Source of the DNA: Candidatus Manganitrophus sp.
GTDB taxonomy: Bacteria; Nitrospirota; Nitrospiria; SBBL01; Manganitrophaceae
Direction of reading: 5' to 3'
Length of the DNA: 64,000 bases
Assembly: GCA_028865235.1 (NCBI GenBank)
Contig: CP114561.1
Location: 62,001-126,000, forward strand
The translations under genes were made by a program, and so were the position numbers. The notes under the pieces were generated by a model that saw only the letters and a list, made by a program, of their open reading frames with translations, searched no databases and was not told where the DNA came from. Position 1 is the stretch's first letter, and each line of letters opens with the position of its first letter. Positions 17,203 through 25,611 of this stretch are shown piece after piece.

Positions 17203-18815
17203 ATGAAAAAAAGAAGATCGGTTCGAAGGCCTCTCTTCAATCTCCAGAGCGGCATCACGATTTTACTCTGCGGCCTGCTTTTGACCGCTGCCGGCTGTCA
17301 GAAATCGGCCTCCTCGCCGGAGGCGGCCAAGCCGAAGACGCTGCGGGTGGCCCGCGCGAGCGAGCCGGAGTGGCTCAACCCGGTCGCCGGGCACCAGCAT
17401 GCCGACTCGGACCAGGCGATCTTCAGGGGGCTGTTCAAGATCAACGAGAAAAACGAGCTGGTCCCCGACATGGCGGAGTCATGGGAGGCGTCGCCCGACG
17501 GGAAGGTTTATACGATCAAGCTCCGCTCCGGAATCATCTGGCAGGATGGAAAGCCGTTCACGGCCGATGATGTCAAGTTCACCATCGAAACGGTTCAAGA
17601 TCCGAAGAACCACAGCGGCCTGCGCAAGCAGCTCGATCGGATCGAGAAGGTCGAGGTGGTCGATCCGTTAACCGTTCGCATTTCCTTTCCCAACCGATGT
17701 CCCCCCTTCCGAGCAAGCTGAAGATCGGGATGATCCCGAAGCATGCCTTGGAGGGGAAAGATTTCAACACCGATGAATTCAATCACCTCCGGCCGGTCGG
17801 CACCGGACCGTATCGTTTTGGCGAATGGAAGCGGGGAGAATATCTGATGCTGGTGCCCAACCCGCAGTTCTACGGCGATAAGCCGAAGCTCGATCGGGTG
17901 ATCTACAAATTTCTTCCCGATCCCAACGTCCGGCTGGTCCAGCTGAAAAATAACGAGATCGATATCGCCCAGATCAATCCGAAACAGGTGCCGGCCGTAA
18001 AGGAATCGCCCGAGTTGGAGTTGAAGGTGGTCGAGACCGCCGATTACCGTGTGATGATGTTCAACCTTCGGTTTCCCCTTTTTCAAGATGTCCGCGTCCG
18101 CCAGGCAATTCAATTTGCGACCGACCGGAAAGCGCTGGTTGACGGCGCGCTCCTCGGTTACGGATCGCCGGCCTACGGCCCGCTCCAATTCCATCCGAAA
18201 GTCCCCTCGTCCGAGATCCCCCGCCACGACAACGACCTGAACCGCGCCGCGGCGCTCCTCAAGGAGGCGGGGTGGTCGCCGGGGAAAGAGGGGATCATGG
18301 AGAAGGAGGGACGGCGTCTTTCGTTCCGCCTGACCGTCCCGGCGAATGATCCGATCCGGGCCGATCTGGGAATGCTGCTTTCCGGCCAATTGAAGCGGGC
18401 CGGGATCGAGGCGATCGTCGAGGTCAAGGATTTCGGCTCGTTCAAGATCAATGAGATGGAGGCGTTTATCTTGGGCGGAGGCCTTCCGGACGAGCCGGAC
18501 GACGATCTTTACAACTTTTTCTCAAGCCACCTCGGAGAAGACGGTTCGAACTACAGCGGCTATAAGAATCCTAAAATAGACCGTCTCTTGGAAGAGGGAA
18601 GATCCACGCTCGATCCGGAAGCGCGAAGGAAGATCTATCAAGAAATTCAAAAGGAGCTGGTTCTCGACCCGCCTTATAACTACCTGGTCTATTTGAAACA
18701 TATTTTCGTCGTCCGCAAGGGGTTCACCGGTTTCACGCAGCGGATCTTCGGCCACGGCACCAGCCCCCTTTGGAATATCGAGGCGTGGGGACTTGAGAAA
18801 GAGGGGAGCGTGTAG
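17203..18815 (+). CDS. Family-5 extracellular solute-binding lipoprotein (Opp/Dpp/Nik type), one frameshift
   Basis: Signal peptide with lipobox LLLTAAGC, so the mature protein is a lipid-anchored periplasmic receptor. Family-5 features are clear: LRVARASEPEWLNPVAGHQH, the domain-1 segment YTIKLRSGIIWQDGKPFTAD, GTGPYRFGEWKRGEYLMLVP and DVRVRQAIQFATDRKALVDG. The first frame ends near 17700 and the second continues PLPSKLKIGMIPKHAL to 18815; repaired length about 536. It heads a complete five-gene importer with coupled genes. Family-5 proteins bind peptides, nickel or metallophore complexes; given the receptors and NikR nearby, a metal complex is attractive but unproved. Confidence 0.87.
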
Positions 18816-18816
18816 C

Positions 18817-19782
18817 ATGGGACGCTATCTTCTCATTCGAATCGCTACGGCTTTCCCTCAACTGATTTTGATCAGTCTTTTGTCTTTTGCGGTCATGAAG
18901 ATGGCGCCGGGAGATCCGGTGGCGAGTCTGGTCGGGGGGCGGGAGTACATGACCGCCGCCGACTATGAGCGGGTCAGCCGAAATCTCGGCCTGGATCGGC
19001 CCGTTCCGGTCCAATATATCATTTGGCTCGGCAATTTGGCCCGGGGGAATTGGGGGAAATCGCTGCGCGACGGCCGCGAGATTCAGGGGATCGTCTCCGG
19101 CGGATTAAAAGCGAGCCTCGTCCTGGTCGGAACCGCCTCGATCTTTTTGATCCCCCTTTCTTTGGCGGCCGGCTATTGGGCCGGGACCCGCCCCCGCTCC
19201 TGGGTCGATCATGCCGTCAGCGGATCGGCGCTGCTGAGCGCGGCGACCCCCGCCTTTTGGCTCGGCCTGGTTTTGATCGTTCTTTTTGCCGTGAAGGCCG
19301 GCTTCTTTCCTTCGTCGGGACAGAGGACCTTGGGGGAGGAGGGAGGCCTCATCGACCGGGCGGCACATCTGGTCCTTCCGGTCCTGACGATTGTCTTGAC
19401 GCAGGCGGGACCGTATATCCGTCTGGCGCGCGGGAGCATTCAGGATACGATGAGCGCCGACTTCCTCCGGGCCGCGCGGGCGCGGGGGCTCAAACGCCGA
19501 ACCCGCATCCTTCGCTACCTCCTTCCGAACGCCCTCACCCCGTTCATCACCTGGGTCGGTCTCTCCTTTCCCTTGTTGGTGGGAGGGGTTTTTATCGTCG
19601 AGTGGGTCTTTGCATGGCCGGGGCTCGGACGGCTCTTCCTTCAGGCCGCCGTTTCCCGCGACTATCCGATGTTGATGGCTTCCGTTCTTGTTACCGGCGT
19701 TCTGGTCATCGCTGGAAACATTCTTGCCGACCTTCTGGTCGCCTGGCTCAACCCCAAACTCCGGAGGGGAGATGAAAGATAA
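18817..19782 (+). CDS. Opp/Dpp/Nik-type ABC importer permease 1
   Basis: 321 residues from the ATG at 18817 (GAGGGGAG upstream, one base after the binding-protein stop). DppB/NikB layout: N-terminal helix ISLLSFAVMKMAPGDPVASL with the family's PGDP motif, further helices, and the EAA loop DFLRAARARGLKRRTRILRY that contacts the ATPases, ending FVEW-type helix GVFIVEWVFAWPGLGRLFLQ. Intact. Its 3' end overlaps the next permease by 11 bases. Confidence 0.92.
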   Translation: MGRYLLIRIATAFPQLILISLLSFAVMKMAPGDPVASLVGGREYMTAADYERVSRNLGLDRPVPVQYIIWLGNLARGNWGKSLRDGREIQGIVSGGLKASLVLVGTASIFLIPLSLAAGYWAGTRPRSWVDHAVSGSALLSAATPAFWLGLVLIVLFAVKAGFFPSSGQRTLGEEGGLIDRAAHLVLPVLTIVLTQAGPYIRLARGSIQDTMSADFLRAARARGLKRRTRILRYLLPNALTPFITWVGLSFPLLVGGVFIVEWVFAWPGLGRLFLQAAVSRDYPMLMASVLVTGVLVIAGNILADLLVAWLNPKLRRGDER

Positions 19783-20695
19783 AGAGACGGCGGTCGTTCC
19801 CGAGCCCCTTTCGGTCCCGCAGGCCGCCGATACGAGAATGGATCCGCCGTCACGTCCCAATCTTCTCGCCGCCGTCGGCTCACACAGGCCGGCCCGGATC
19901 GGGGGAGTCGGCCTTGCCGTTATCGTTCTTCTTTCCCTTGTTGGGCCGCTCCTCTGGGGAGAGGAGCCGGGGACGACGCGATTGGACCGGGTTTATGCCT
20001 CTCCCTCTTTCACCCATCCGTTCGGGACCGATCAGCTCGGCCGCGATCTCTTCGTTCGGGTCCTCCACGGGGGACGAATTTCGCTCCTGACCGGCTTGAC
20101 GGCGACGTTGATGGCGACGATCGTCGGTGTTTTGTACGGTCTCCTCAGCGGAATGGCGCGCCGGTGGGCCGATCTTCTGATGATGCAGCTCCTCGATGCG
20201 CTGCTGTCGATCCCGGTTCTCCTTCTGGTGATCGTCTCCCAGGCGTTCGGACGGCCGAGTTTCTGGCGGGTGATCGTGGTGATCGGTCTGGCCGGCTGGA
20301 TGGGGACCGCGAGGGTCGTCCGGACCGAATGCCGGCGATGGATGCAGGCCGATTTCATCAAGGCGGCGATCGCTTCTGGGACGACGCCGATCGGGCTGGT
20401 GACGCGCCATCTTCTTCCGAACATCCTGGCGCCGCTGATCGTGGTGATGACGGTGGGGGTCGGCCAGGCGATCTTGCTCGAATCGACTTTGAGCTTCTTG
20501 AACCTCGGCGTTCCGATGACCCTGCCGAGCTGGGGGAATCTTCTCGGAAACGGCATGAGCAACGCCCTCACCGGCGCCTGGTGGACGGTTCTCTTCCCCG
20601 GCGTCATGATCGTCCTGACGGTGTTGGCGATCAATCTCGTCGGGGACGGATTGCGGGATGCCGTCGATCCGAAGACAAGGGGGATCTTGCAATGA
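19772..20695 (+). CDS. Opp/Dpp/Nik-type ABC importer permease 2
   Basis: 307 residues; the ATG at 19772 follows GGAGGGGAG. DppC/NikC features: long N-terminal tail, first helix IGGVGLAVIVLLSLVGPLLW, the family motif HPFGTDQLGRDLFVRVLHGG, helices from LTATLMATIVGVLYG onwards and the EAA loop DFIKAAIASGTTPIGLVTRH. The closing PSWGNLLGNGM and GDGLRDAVDPK are also typical. Intact. Stop and the next start share ATGA, so translation is coupled to the ATPase gene. Confidence 0.92.
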   Translation: MKDKETAVVPEPLSVPQAADTRMDPPSRPNLLAAVGSHRPARIGGVGLAVIVLLSLVGPLLWGEEPGTTRLDRVYASPSFTHPFGTDQLGRDLFVRVLHGGRISLLTGLTATLMATIVGVLYGLLSGMARRWADLLMMQLLDALLSIPVLLLVIVSQAFGRPSFWRVIVVIGLAGWMGTARVVRTECRRWMQADFIKAAIASGTTPIGLVTRHLLPNILAPLIVVMTVGVGQAILLESTLSFLNLGVPMTLPSWGNLLGNGMSNALTGAWWTVLFPGVMIVLTVLAINLVGDGLRDAVDPKTRGILQ

Positions 20696-21714
20696 GCGCG
20701 CTGTTGCATGTTTCGGATTTGAAGAGCCATTACCGGACGCAACGGGGGGCGATTCGCGCCGTGGACGGCGTGAGCTTCGATCTGGCGCGGGGGGAGGTCT
20801 TGGGGATCGTCGGGGAGAGCGGGTCGGGGAAGAGCACGCTGGCCCTCTCGTTGGTCGGATTGCTCGATCCGCCCGGAGAGATCATCGGGGGGGAGGTCCG
20901 GCTTGAAGGGAAGCCGATCCTCGGCCGAAAGGAGGCGGATCTCGCCGCCATTCTCGGTTCTCGGATCGGAATGCTTTTCCAATCTCCCGAGGGGAGCTTT
21001 AATCCGATCGCAACGGTTGGGAACCAGCTCCTCGAAGCCCTTCAAGCGCACGGCGCCGGAGGCCGGGAAGCGGCGGCCCGGGCGGAAGCCGCCCTGGCGC
21101 TCGTCGGAATGCCGAGGATCAAAGAGGTGATGAAAAGTTATCCGTTCGAGCTGAGCGGCGGGATGTGCCAGCGGGCCGCCCTGGCGATGGTCTTGTCGCT
21201 GAACCCAACGCTCCTGATCGCGGATGAGCCGACCGCCTCGCTCGATGTGCTGGCCCAGGCGGAGCTGGCGCAGCTCTTCGCCCGCCTGCGCGATTCGGTG
21301 AAATTTTCGATGATTCTGATAAGCCATGATCTCGGATTGGTGGGGGCGCTTGCCGATCGGGTGATCGTGATGTATGCCGGAAAAATCGTCGAGGAAGGAC
21401 CGGTGGAGCGGGCGCTCGAATCGCCGCAGCATCCCTACACGCGGGGATTGCTTGCTTCTCTCCCGAAATTGAACCGGCTCCCCGCCGATCTTCCGGTGAT
21501 CCCGGGCCATGCTCCCTCATCGGTCGGAAGGGCGCTCGGTTGCGCCTTTTCCCCGCGATGCAACGAGGCGGTCTCTTCCTGTCGGGAGGGGGAGGCTCCC
21601 GGGCTGAGACGGATCGGCCCGGAACACCGTGTTGCCTGCATCATGAGGGAGGAAAATCGGGCTGAACAATCGGAACGAAAGGAGGGTGGAAATGGAACCG
21701 GTTCTGGCGGTTGA
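20692..21714 (+). CDS. Opp/Dpp/Nik-type importer ATPase 1
   Basis: DppD/NikD-type ATPase of 340 residues. Walker A GESGSGKSTLAL, Q-loop GMLFQSPEGSFNPI, signature YPFELSGGMCQRAAL, Walker B LLIADEPTASLDV and switch ISHDLGLVGALADR are all present. The C-terminal oligopeptide/dipeptide extension has the Cys-rich pattern GCAFSPRCNEAVSSC...VACIM found in enzymes of this family (some hold an Fe-S cluster). Start overlaps the permease stop (ATGA); the tail overlaps the next ATPase by 23 bases. Confidence 0.92.
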   Translation: MSALLHVSDLKSHYRTQRGAIRAVDGVSFDLARGEVLGIVGESGSGKSTLALSLVGLLDPPGEIIGGEVRLEGKPILGRKEADLAAILGSRIGMLFQSPEGSFNPIATVGNQLLEALQAHGAGGREAAARAEAALALVGMPRIKEVMKSYPFELSGGMCQRAALAMVLSLNPTLLIADEPTASLDVLAQAELAQLFARLRDSVKFSMILISHDLGLVGALADRVIVMYAGKIVEEGPVERALESPQHPYTRGLLASLPKLNRLPADLPVIPGHAPSSVGRALGCAFSPRCNEAVSSCREGEAPGLRRIGPEHRVACIMREENRAEQSERKEGGNGTGSGG

Positions 21715-22642
21715 GGAGGTCACCAAGGTCTATCACTCGCTCGGCACTCTCTTCGGTCGGGGAGGGAGTCGGGTGGCGGCGGTGCAAGGGGTCTCCCTCC
21801 GGATTGCTTCCGGCGAAGCGGTCGGACTGGTGGGGGAGAGCGGGTCTGGAAAAAGCACACTGATCCGGATGATTCTCGCATTGGAGCGCCCGACCTCCGG
21901 CGCGATCTCCCTCTCCGGGAGCGATACGCATTGCTTGCGCGGGCCGGCGCTGCGGACGCTGCGGCGAGATGTCCAGCCGGTCTTTCAGAATCCTTATACC
22001 GCCTTGAATCCGATGCGGACAATCGGGGAGAGCGTTGAAGAGCCGCTTCTTAATTTCACTTCGATGAGCCAGACCGAGCGGGCCGATCGTGTCCGACAGC
22101 TCCTCCAAGAAGTCGGTCTGCCGGAGCGGATGATCGACGCATATCCCTATGCGTTGAGCGGCGGCGAGCGGCAGCGGGCCTGCATCGCGCGGGCGCTGGC
22201 GCTGCGTCCGAAGCTCTTGATCTGCGACGAGCCGGTCTCTTCGCTCGATAAATCGATCCAGGCTCAGATTCTCAATCTCTTCAGGCGGCTTCGGCGGGAG
22301 CATGGCCTGACCCTTCTCTTTATCTCGCACGATTTAGCCGTTGTCAATTACCTCTGCGACCGGGTCGCCGTCATGCTTCGCGGAAAGATCGTGGAGGTGG
22401 GGCGACGGGAGGAGGTCCTCTTCAATCCGGCGCATCCTTATACCCGGAGCCTTTTGGCTTCCGCCTCTTTTTTTCTGGAGGGAATTCCCCTTCGAAACGA
22501 CCCTTCCGGATCAGACCTCGTCCCCCTTACCGGATGTTCTTTTCAGAACCGCTGCCCCCATGTCGATCCGCTTTGCAGGAAGGAGCCGCCTCTTCTCAGG
22601 GTCATCGGTGAGGGGCATCAGGCCGCGTGCCATTTCTCTTAA
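21692..22642 (+). CDS. Opp/Dpp/Nik-type importer ATPase 2
   Basis: DppF/NikE-type partner of the preceding ATPase, 316 residues from the ATG at 21692 (GGAGGG upstream). Motifs: GESGSGKSTLIRM (Walker A), VFQNPYTALNPMRTI (Q-loop), YALSGGERQRACIARAL (signature), LLICDEPVSSLD (Walker B) and FISHDLAVVNYLCD (switch). The C-terminal extension again has GCSFQNRCPHVDPLC and a terminal ACHF. Last gene of the five-gene importer; no terminator is visible before the promoter at 22734. Confidence 0.92.
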   Translation: MEPVLAVEEVTKVYHSLGTLFGRGGSRVAAVQGVSLRIASGEAVGLVGESGSGKSTLIRMILALERPTSGAISLSGSDTHCLRGPALRTLRRDVQPVFQNPYTALNPMRTIGESVEEPLLNFTSMSQTERADRVRQLLQEVGLPERMIDAYPYALSGGERQRACIARALALRPKLLICDEPVSSLDKSIQAQILNLFRRLRREHGLTLLFISHDLAVVNYLCDRVAVMLRGKIVEVGRREEVLFNPAHPYTRSLLASASFFLEGIPLRNDPSGSDLVPLTGCSFQNRCPHVDPLCRKEPPLLRVIGEGHQAACHFS

Positions 22643-22733
22643 TCCATCTTCCCGCGCTTGAAGGGCCGAGAGATAGATTAAGAGCGTTAAGCGGCTGCTA
22701 CGATTTGTTAATCAAAATTTAACTTAATTCCAA

Positions 22734-22761
22734 TTGACATCTTCAAGTTCGGTGCTATATT
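22734..22761 (+). promoter_or_regulatory. Sigma-70 promoter with extended -10, upstream of element A copy 3
   Basis: TTGACA (22734-22739), 16-base spacer ending GTGC, TATATT (22756-22761). Same extended -10 design as at 1297 and 3576. The transcript would start about 40 bases before element A copy 3, leaving a leader of roughly 240 bases ahead of the HTH gene. A small palindrome CGTG-tta-CCACG lies at the expected start point and could be an operator. Confidence 0.6.
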
Positions 22762-22808
22762 ATTAATTATCGTGTTACCACGCCTTAAAGAGTGATTTAA
22801 TCAATTTC

Positions 22809-22867
22809 GGCAAATAAGTCTTTTGAGACAAAGAAGCCGCGGAAGCTATTCTCCTGCGGCTTTGTTA
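22809..22867 (+). promoter_or_regulatory. Element A, copy 3
   Basis: GGCAAATAAGTC-tttt-GAGACAAAGAAGCCGC, then the terminator stem GCCGC/GCGGC (with a short GGAAGCTATTCTCC apical part) and TTTGTTATTT. Substitutions against copies 1 and 2 fall in loops or keep pairing, while GGCAAA, GTC/GAC and GCCGC are unchanged. The promoter just upstream shows that this copy is a genuine 5' leader. Element B copy 4 follows. Confidence 0.7.
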
Positions 22868-22910
22868 TTTAAAGATTGGGCATAATCAACATTCGGACGA
22901 TCAGCGAGAT

Positions 22911-22981
22911 CCCCGGAGATGAGGGTAACCTTTCCTCCTTTTTGCCATCGGGAGGACCCCCCCTGGTCCTCATCTCCGGGG
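22911..22981 (+). promoter_or_regulatory. Element B, copy 4: nested hairpin before HTH regulator
   Basis: CCCCGGAGATGAGG pairs perfectly with CCTCATCTCCGGGG (14 bp). The inner hairpin is TCCTCC with GGGAGGA, and the 3' internal loop is CCCCCCCTGGT. It ends 30 bases before the TTG start at 23011 and just upstream of the GGAGGAG ribosome-binding site. Confidence 0.62.
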
Positions 22982-23010
22982 TACCAGAACTCCGAACGTG
23001 GAGGAGAGTT

Positions 23011-23826
23011 TTGACGATACAAATTGAGTTCGCGCAGAGCAAGAGGCCCCCTTCCTTATTGCTTCGTGACTTGGTTAGAAACAAGGTCGATCTTCTAAAA
23101 ATCTCCGACCGCTTGAACGTAAACCCTTCCACGGTTCGGAAGATCCTGGAAGGATACCCGGTCTCGCAGAGTATCATCAAAAAAATCGAAGCGGCTATTC
23201 AGGAAGGGGGTGTGCTGGATGAAAGCTGGGAAGGAGATGAGCGACAGAAACCGAATCACTCCACGGTTGAGAGGCTGATGCAGGTGTATCATCTTTATCA
23301 ACAAGAGAAAAACCTGAAGCACGTCGGTATACGACTTGGCTTGACCCGTGAGCGCGTGCGCCAGTTGTTAAAGAAAGGGGCCGAAATAGGTTTGTTTAAG
23401 TACCAGCCTCCAAAGCCGCCGCTTCTTTCTCGGGAGAAGATCTTGAGAGACTTCGGAAGATTTCTAAAGCATAAGGACGTTGCAAGAGCCAATCGAATTT
23501 CGCCCAGGTATCTTTCCAAGCTCATGGCGTTATACCATATTACGAAATCGGACCTGGAACCGGTTCGTAGAGAAGGACGGAGACGCCGGTACATGAAGGA
23601 ATACGGGGTCGTCGCAGCCAGCCTCGGCCATCACCCTTCCGGGACTGAGTTGGTCCGGTCAAAATCGACCCGTTCACTTGAATTTAAAATACGGCGGGAA
23701 TGGGGATCCCTCGATGCGTTTCGAAGAGAATTAAACGTTACGCCGGGCATGCCGGTTGGAGATAAAATACTTCCGGCCTCCACCCCCCTTATCCAGACTG
23801 AAAGCTCCACTCTGTTCTATCTATAA
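23011..23826 (+). CDS. Multi-HTH DNA-binding protein, unnamed family (paralogue at 39164)
   Basis: The TTG at 23011 is chosen because GGAGGAG lies 4-5 bases upstream and the more upstream in-frame codons lie inside hairpin element B. 271 residues, soluble, basic. Four modules can be seen: an Xre-like HTH (LKISDRLNVNPSTVRKILEG, about 28-55); a sigma-region-4-like HTH (VGIRLGLTRERVRQLLKKGA, about 100-125); a third helical HTH (KDVARANRISPRYLSKLMAL); and a C-terminal repeat like those linked to homing endonucleases (ASLGHHPSGTELVRSKSTRS, then REWGSLDAFRREL). No nuclease motif. The same architecture is found at 39164-39940. Likely a transcription regulator, perhaps of the A/B leader genes (inference). 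Its own mRNA has elements A and B. Confidence 0.75.
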   Translation: MTIQIEFAQSKRPPSLLLRDLVRNKVDLLKISDRLNVNPSTVRKILEGYPVSQSIIKKIEAAIQEGGVLDESWEGDERQKPNHSTVERLMQVYHLYQQEKNLKHVGIRLGLTRERVRQLLKKGAEIGLFKYQPPKPPLLSREKILRDFGRFLKHKDVARANRISPRYLSKLMALYHITKSDLEPVRREGRRRRYMKEYGVVAASLGHHPSGTELVRSKSTRSLEFKIRREWGSLDAFRRELNVTPGMPVGDKILPASTPLIQTESSTLFYL

Positions 23827-23866
23827 TCTTTCCCGTCTTGATGCTTTCTTGTCTTTGCATGCCTAG

Positions 23867-23895
23867 TTGACAATACAAAATAGCCCGTGTTAGAA
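23867..23895 (+). promoter_or_regulatory. Putative promoter upstream of metal ABC importer
   Basis: TTGACA (23867-23872), 17-base spacer, TTAGAA (23890-23895). The -10 is poor. ATAGCCC-GTGTTAG around the -10 resembles the half-sites seen before nikR, so it may be a repressor target. It lies 168 bases ahead of the binding-protein gene. Confidence 0.35.
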
Positions 23896-23953
23896 GGCAT
23901 AGGTCGGCTGCAATTTATAGATCGACAAGACCGAATAAGAAGGATGAGGTAAA

Positions 23954-24067
23954 ATGGATATGGACCAAGCGCCGATCCGTTTTATCGGCTTCCGGCCGGC
24001 GATCTTCTTCGCCTATGTTCGGAGGGGCACTACCTTAATCAACTTTTTTCAAATGGAGAGATCATGA
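23954..24067 (+). CDS. Possible 37-residue leader peptide before metal-binding protein gene
   Basis: ATG at 23954 follows AGGATGAGGT and encodes MDMDQAPIRFIGFRPAIFFA-type peptide of 37 residues; its stop overlaps the next start as ATGA. The stretch also holds a hairpin (GCCGAT-ccgttt-ATCGGC at about 23973-23990). An upstream peptide that couples translation to the importer is possible, but with so short a frame it may be chance. Confidence 0.3.
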   Translation: MDMDQAPIRFIGFRPAIFFAYVRRGTTLINFFQMERS

Positions 24068-25098
24068 CAAAAAGAGCATCCCACTTCAAAAGCATTCCGA
24101 GAAATAAACGGGGTCGCCGACATTCCATCGGTAACCGTACGGCCATGGTGGGTAGCTTTTTCATCGTGTTTACCTTATGCCTTATTCTCGTTATTCCTAC
24201 CGTCGATGCGGCAGGAAAGTTGAAAGTCGTCACCACCGTCGCGCCGATCACCAACATCGTCAAGAACATCGGCGGCGACCGAATCGATCTTCACGGAATT
24301 GTTCCGGAGGGGACCGATTCACATACCTTCGAGCCGGCCCCTTCGGATATCAAATACCTGGCGCAAGCCGACCTCTTGATCTTCAACGGCCTGACGTTGG
24401 AAGTCCCGACGGAAGCCTTGGCGAATGCGAACAAGAAAAAGACGGCGAAGATCCTCAAACTGGGAGACAACACGATCAGCAAAAAGGAGTGGGTGTTTGA
24501 TTTCAGTTTCCCGGAATCGGAGGGAAATCCGAACCCTCATCTCTGGCTGAGTGTGGCCCATACGATGCGCTACACCGAGCTGGTCCGCGATGCGCTGACC
24601 TCGCTTGATCCGGAGGGGAAAGCCTACTATGAGAAGCGGGCGACGGAGTATCTGGCCCGATTGAAGAAGCTGGACGAAGCGATTTTTAAAGTGATGGAAA
24701 CGATTCCCGCCAAAAATCGAAAACTATTGACCTATCATGATTCGTGGGCCTATTTCTGCCCCCGTTACGGCTGCACGGTGATCGGCGCCGTACAACCTTC
24801 CTCTTTTTCGGAGCCCTCCCCGCGGGAGATGGCGCAGCTGATCGATCAGCTGAAGGCGGAAAAAGTTCCGGCGATCTTCGGCTCCGAGGTTTTTCCAAGC
24901 AAGATTCTCGACCAAATCGGAAAGGAAGCGGGGGTAAAGTTCGTCTCGACCCTTCGAGACGACGATCTGCCCGGCCCGGCCGATGCCCCGGAGCACACCT
25001 ATCTCGGGATGATGGTGGAAAACGTTCAGACAATGGCCTCGGTGCTCGGCGGGAAAGGGGACGCACTAAACGGAATCGACGTGCGAAACCTTCCGTAG
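24064..25098 (+). CDS. Metal ABC importer substrate-binding protein (TroA/ZnuA family)
   Basis: 344 residues with an unusually long basic N-terminus before the membrane/signal segment (about 28-50, FFIVFTLCLILVIPTVDA). The cluster-9 metal-binding fold is clear: VVTTVAPITNIVKNIGGDRI, GTDSHTFEPAPSDI with ligand His at 87, NPHLWLSVAHT with ligand His at 159, the LLTYHDSWAYFCPRYG segment, and STLRDDDLPG with a likely acidic ligand near the end. Family members deliver Zn, Mn or Fe. The long His loop typical of ZnuA is absent. The linked NikR gene raises Ni or Co as possible cargo. Intact. Confidence 0.88.
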   Translation: MTKRASHFKSIPRNKRGRRHSIGNRTAMVGSFFIVFTLCLILVIPTVDAAGKLKVVTTVAPITNIVKNIGGDRIDLHGIVPEGTDSHTFEPAPSDIKYLAQADLLIFNGLTLEVPTEALANANKKKTAKILKLGDNTISKKEWVFDFSFPESEGNPNPHLWLSVAHTMRYTELVRDALTSLDPEGKAYYEKRATEYLARLKKLDEAIFKVMETIPAKNRKLLTYHDSWAYFCPRYGCTVIGAVQPSSFSEPSPREMAQLIDQLKAEKVPAIFGSEVFPSKILDQIGKEAGVKFVSTLRDDDLPGPADAPEHTYLGMMVENVQTMASVLGGKGDALNGIDVRNLP

Positions 25099-25114
25099 AG
25101 GCACACCAAATCCC

Positions 25115-25160
25115 TTGACATTTCAGACGTTTTATAGCACACTCTCAGAAAAAGTGTTAT
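25115..25160 (+). promoter_or_regulatory. nikR promoter with inverted-repeat operator
   Basis: TTGACA at 25115-25120, then ATAGCAC (25134-25140) and GTGTTAT (25154-25160), an inverted repeat (6 of 7 positions) with a 13-base gap and centres 20 bp apart, i.e. on one face of the helix. A two-armed site of this spacing fits a tetrameric NikR-type repressor. The half-sites recall the GTGTTAC/GTAACAC reported for Geobacter NikR but point the other way. The -10 is not clear. Confidence 0.5.
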
Positions 25161-25180
25161 CCTTCTGATGGGGGTCTTCC

Positions 25181-25609
25181 GTGGCGAATCTGGTTCGATT
25201 CGGCGTCTCGATGGATGCCGGTCTATTAAAACAATTCGATGAAATGATCGAAGAGAAAAAATACACCAACCGTTCCGAAGCGCTGCGCGATTTGATCCGA
25301 GACCATCTGGTCGAGCAGGAATGGGACGAAAACAAGGAGACGATCGGGACGATCACCATCGTCTACGATCACGGCGTCCATGAGTTGATGGAGAAATTGA
25401 CCGATCTCCAGCACCTCTATTCAAAGTTGATCCGGTCGACGCTTCATATCCATCTCGACGAACATCGTTGCCTGGAGGTGCTGGTGGTGAGGGGACGGGC
25501 CGGAGAGATCAGGAAGATTGCCGATTCGTTGATTCATTCGTTGATCTCCACAAAAGGGGTCAAACATGGAAAGCTGACCGCCACGACGACCGGGAAGGAC
25601 CTCAGCTAG
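25181..25609 (+). CDS. nikR: Nickel-responsive regulator NikR
   Basis: 142 residues. N-terminal ribbon-helix-helix ([20 protein letters not shown], then [20 protein letters not shown]) and a C-terminal ACT-like nickel domain. The four square-planar Ni ligands of E. coli NikR (H76, H87, H89, C95) are present at H78, H89, H91 and C97, in [17 protein letters not shown]. The GTG start at 25181 follows GGGGG. NikR normally represses nickel uptake genes when Ni is plentiful. Here it sits inside a TroA/ZnuA-type ABC operon rather than nikABCDE, between the binding protein and the ATPase. Confidence 0.92.
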   Translation: MANLVRFGVSMDAGLLKQFDEMIEEKKYTNRSEALRDLIRDHLVEQEWDENKETIGTITIVYDHGVHELMEKLTDLQHLYSKLIRSTLHIHLDEHRCLEVLVVRGRAGEIRKIADSLIHSLISTKGVKHGKLTATTTGKDLS

Positions 25610-25611
25610 AA

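Noticed and set aside
20032..21510. Long minus-strand open frame of about 490 codons opposite importer genes
   Set aside because: It lies opposite a permease and an ATPase that have all expected motifs. Its product is rich in Arg, Gly and His without recognisable domains, a typical antisense shadow in GC-rich DNA.
22809..22984. Known metal riboswitches (yybP-ykoY, NiCo) for elements A and B
   Set aside because: I could not find the GGGGAGTA-type core of the Mn riboswitch or the repeated GGACAG of the NiCo class in any copy, so I did not assign a name.
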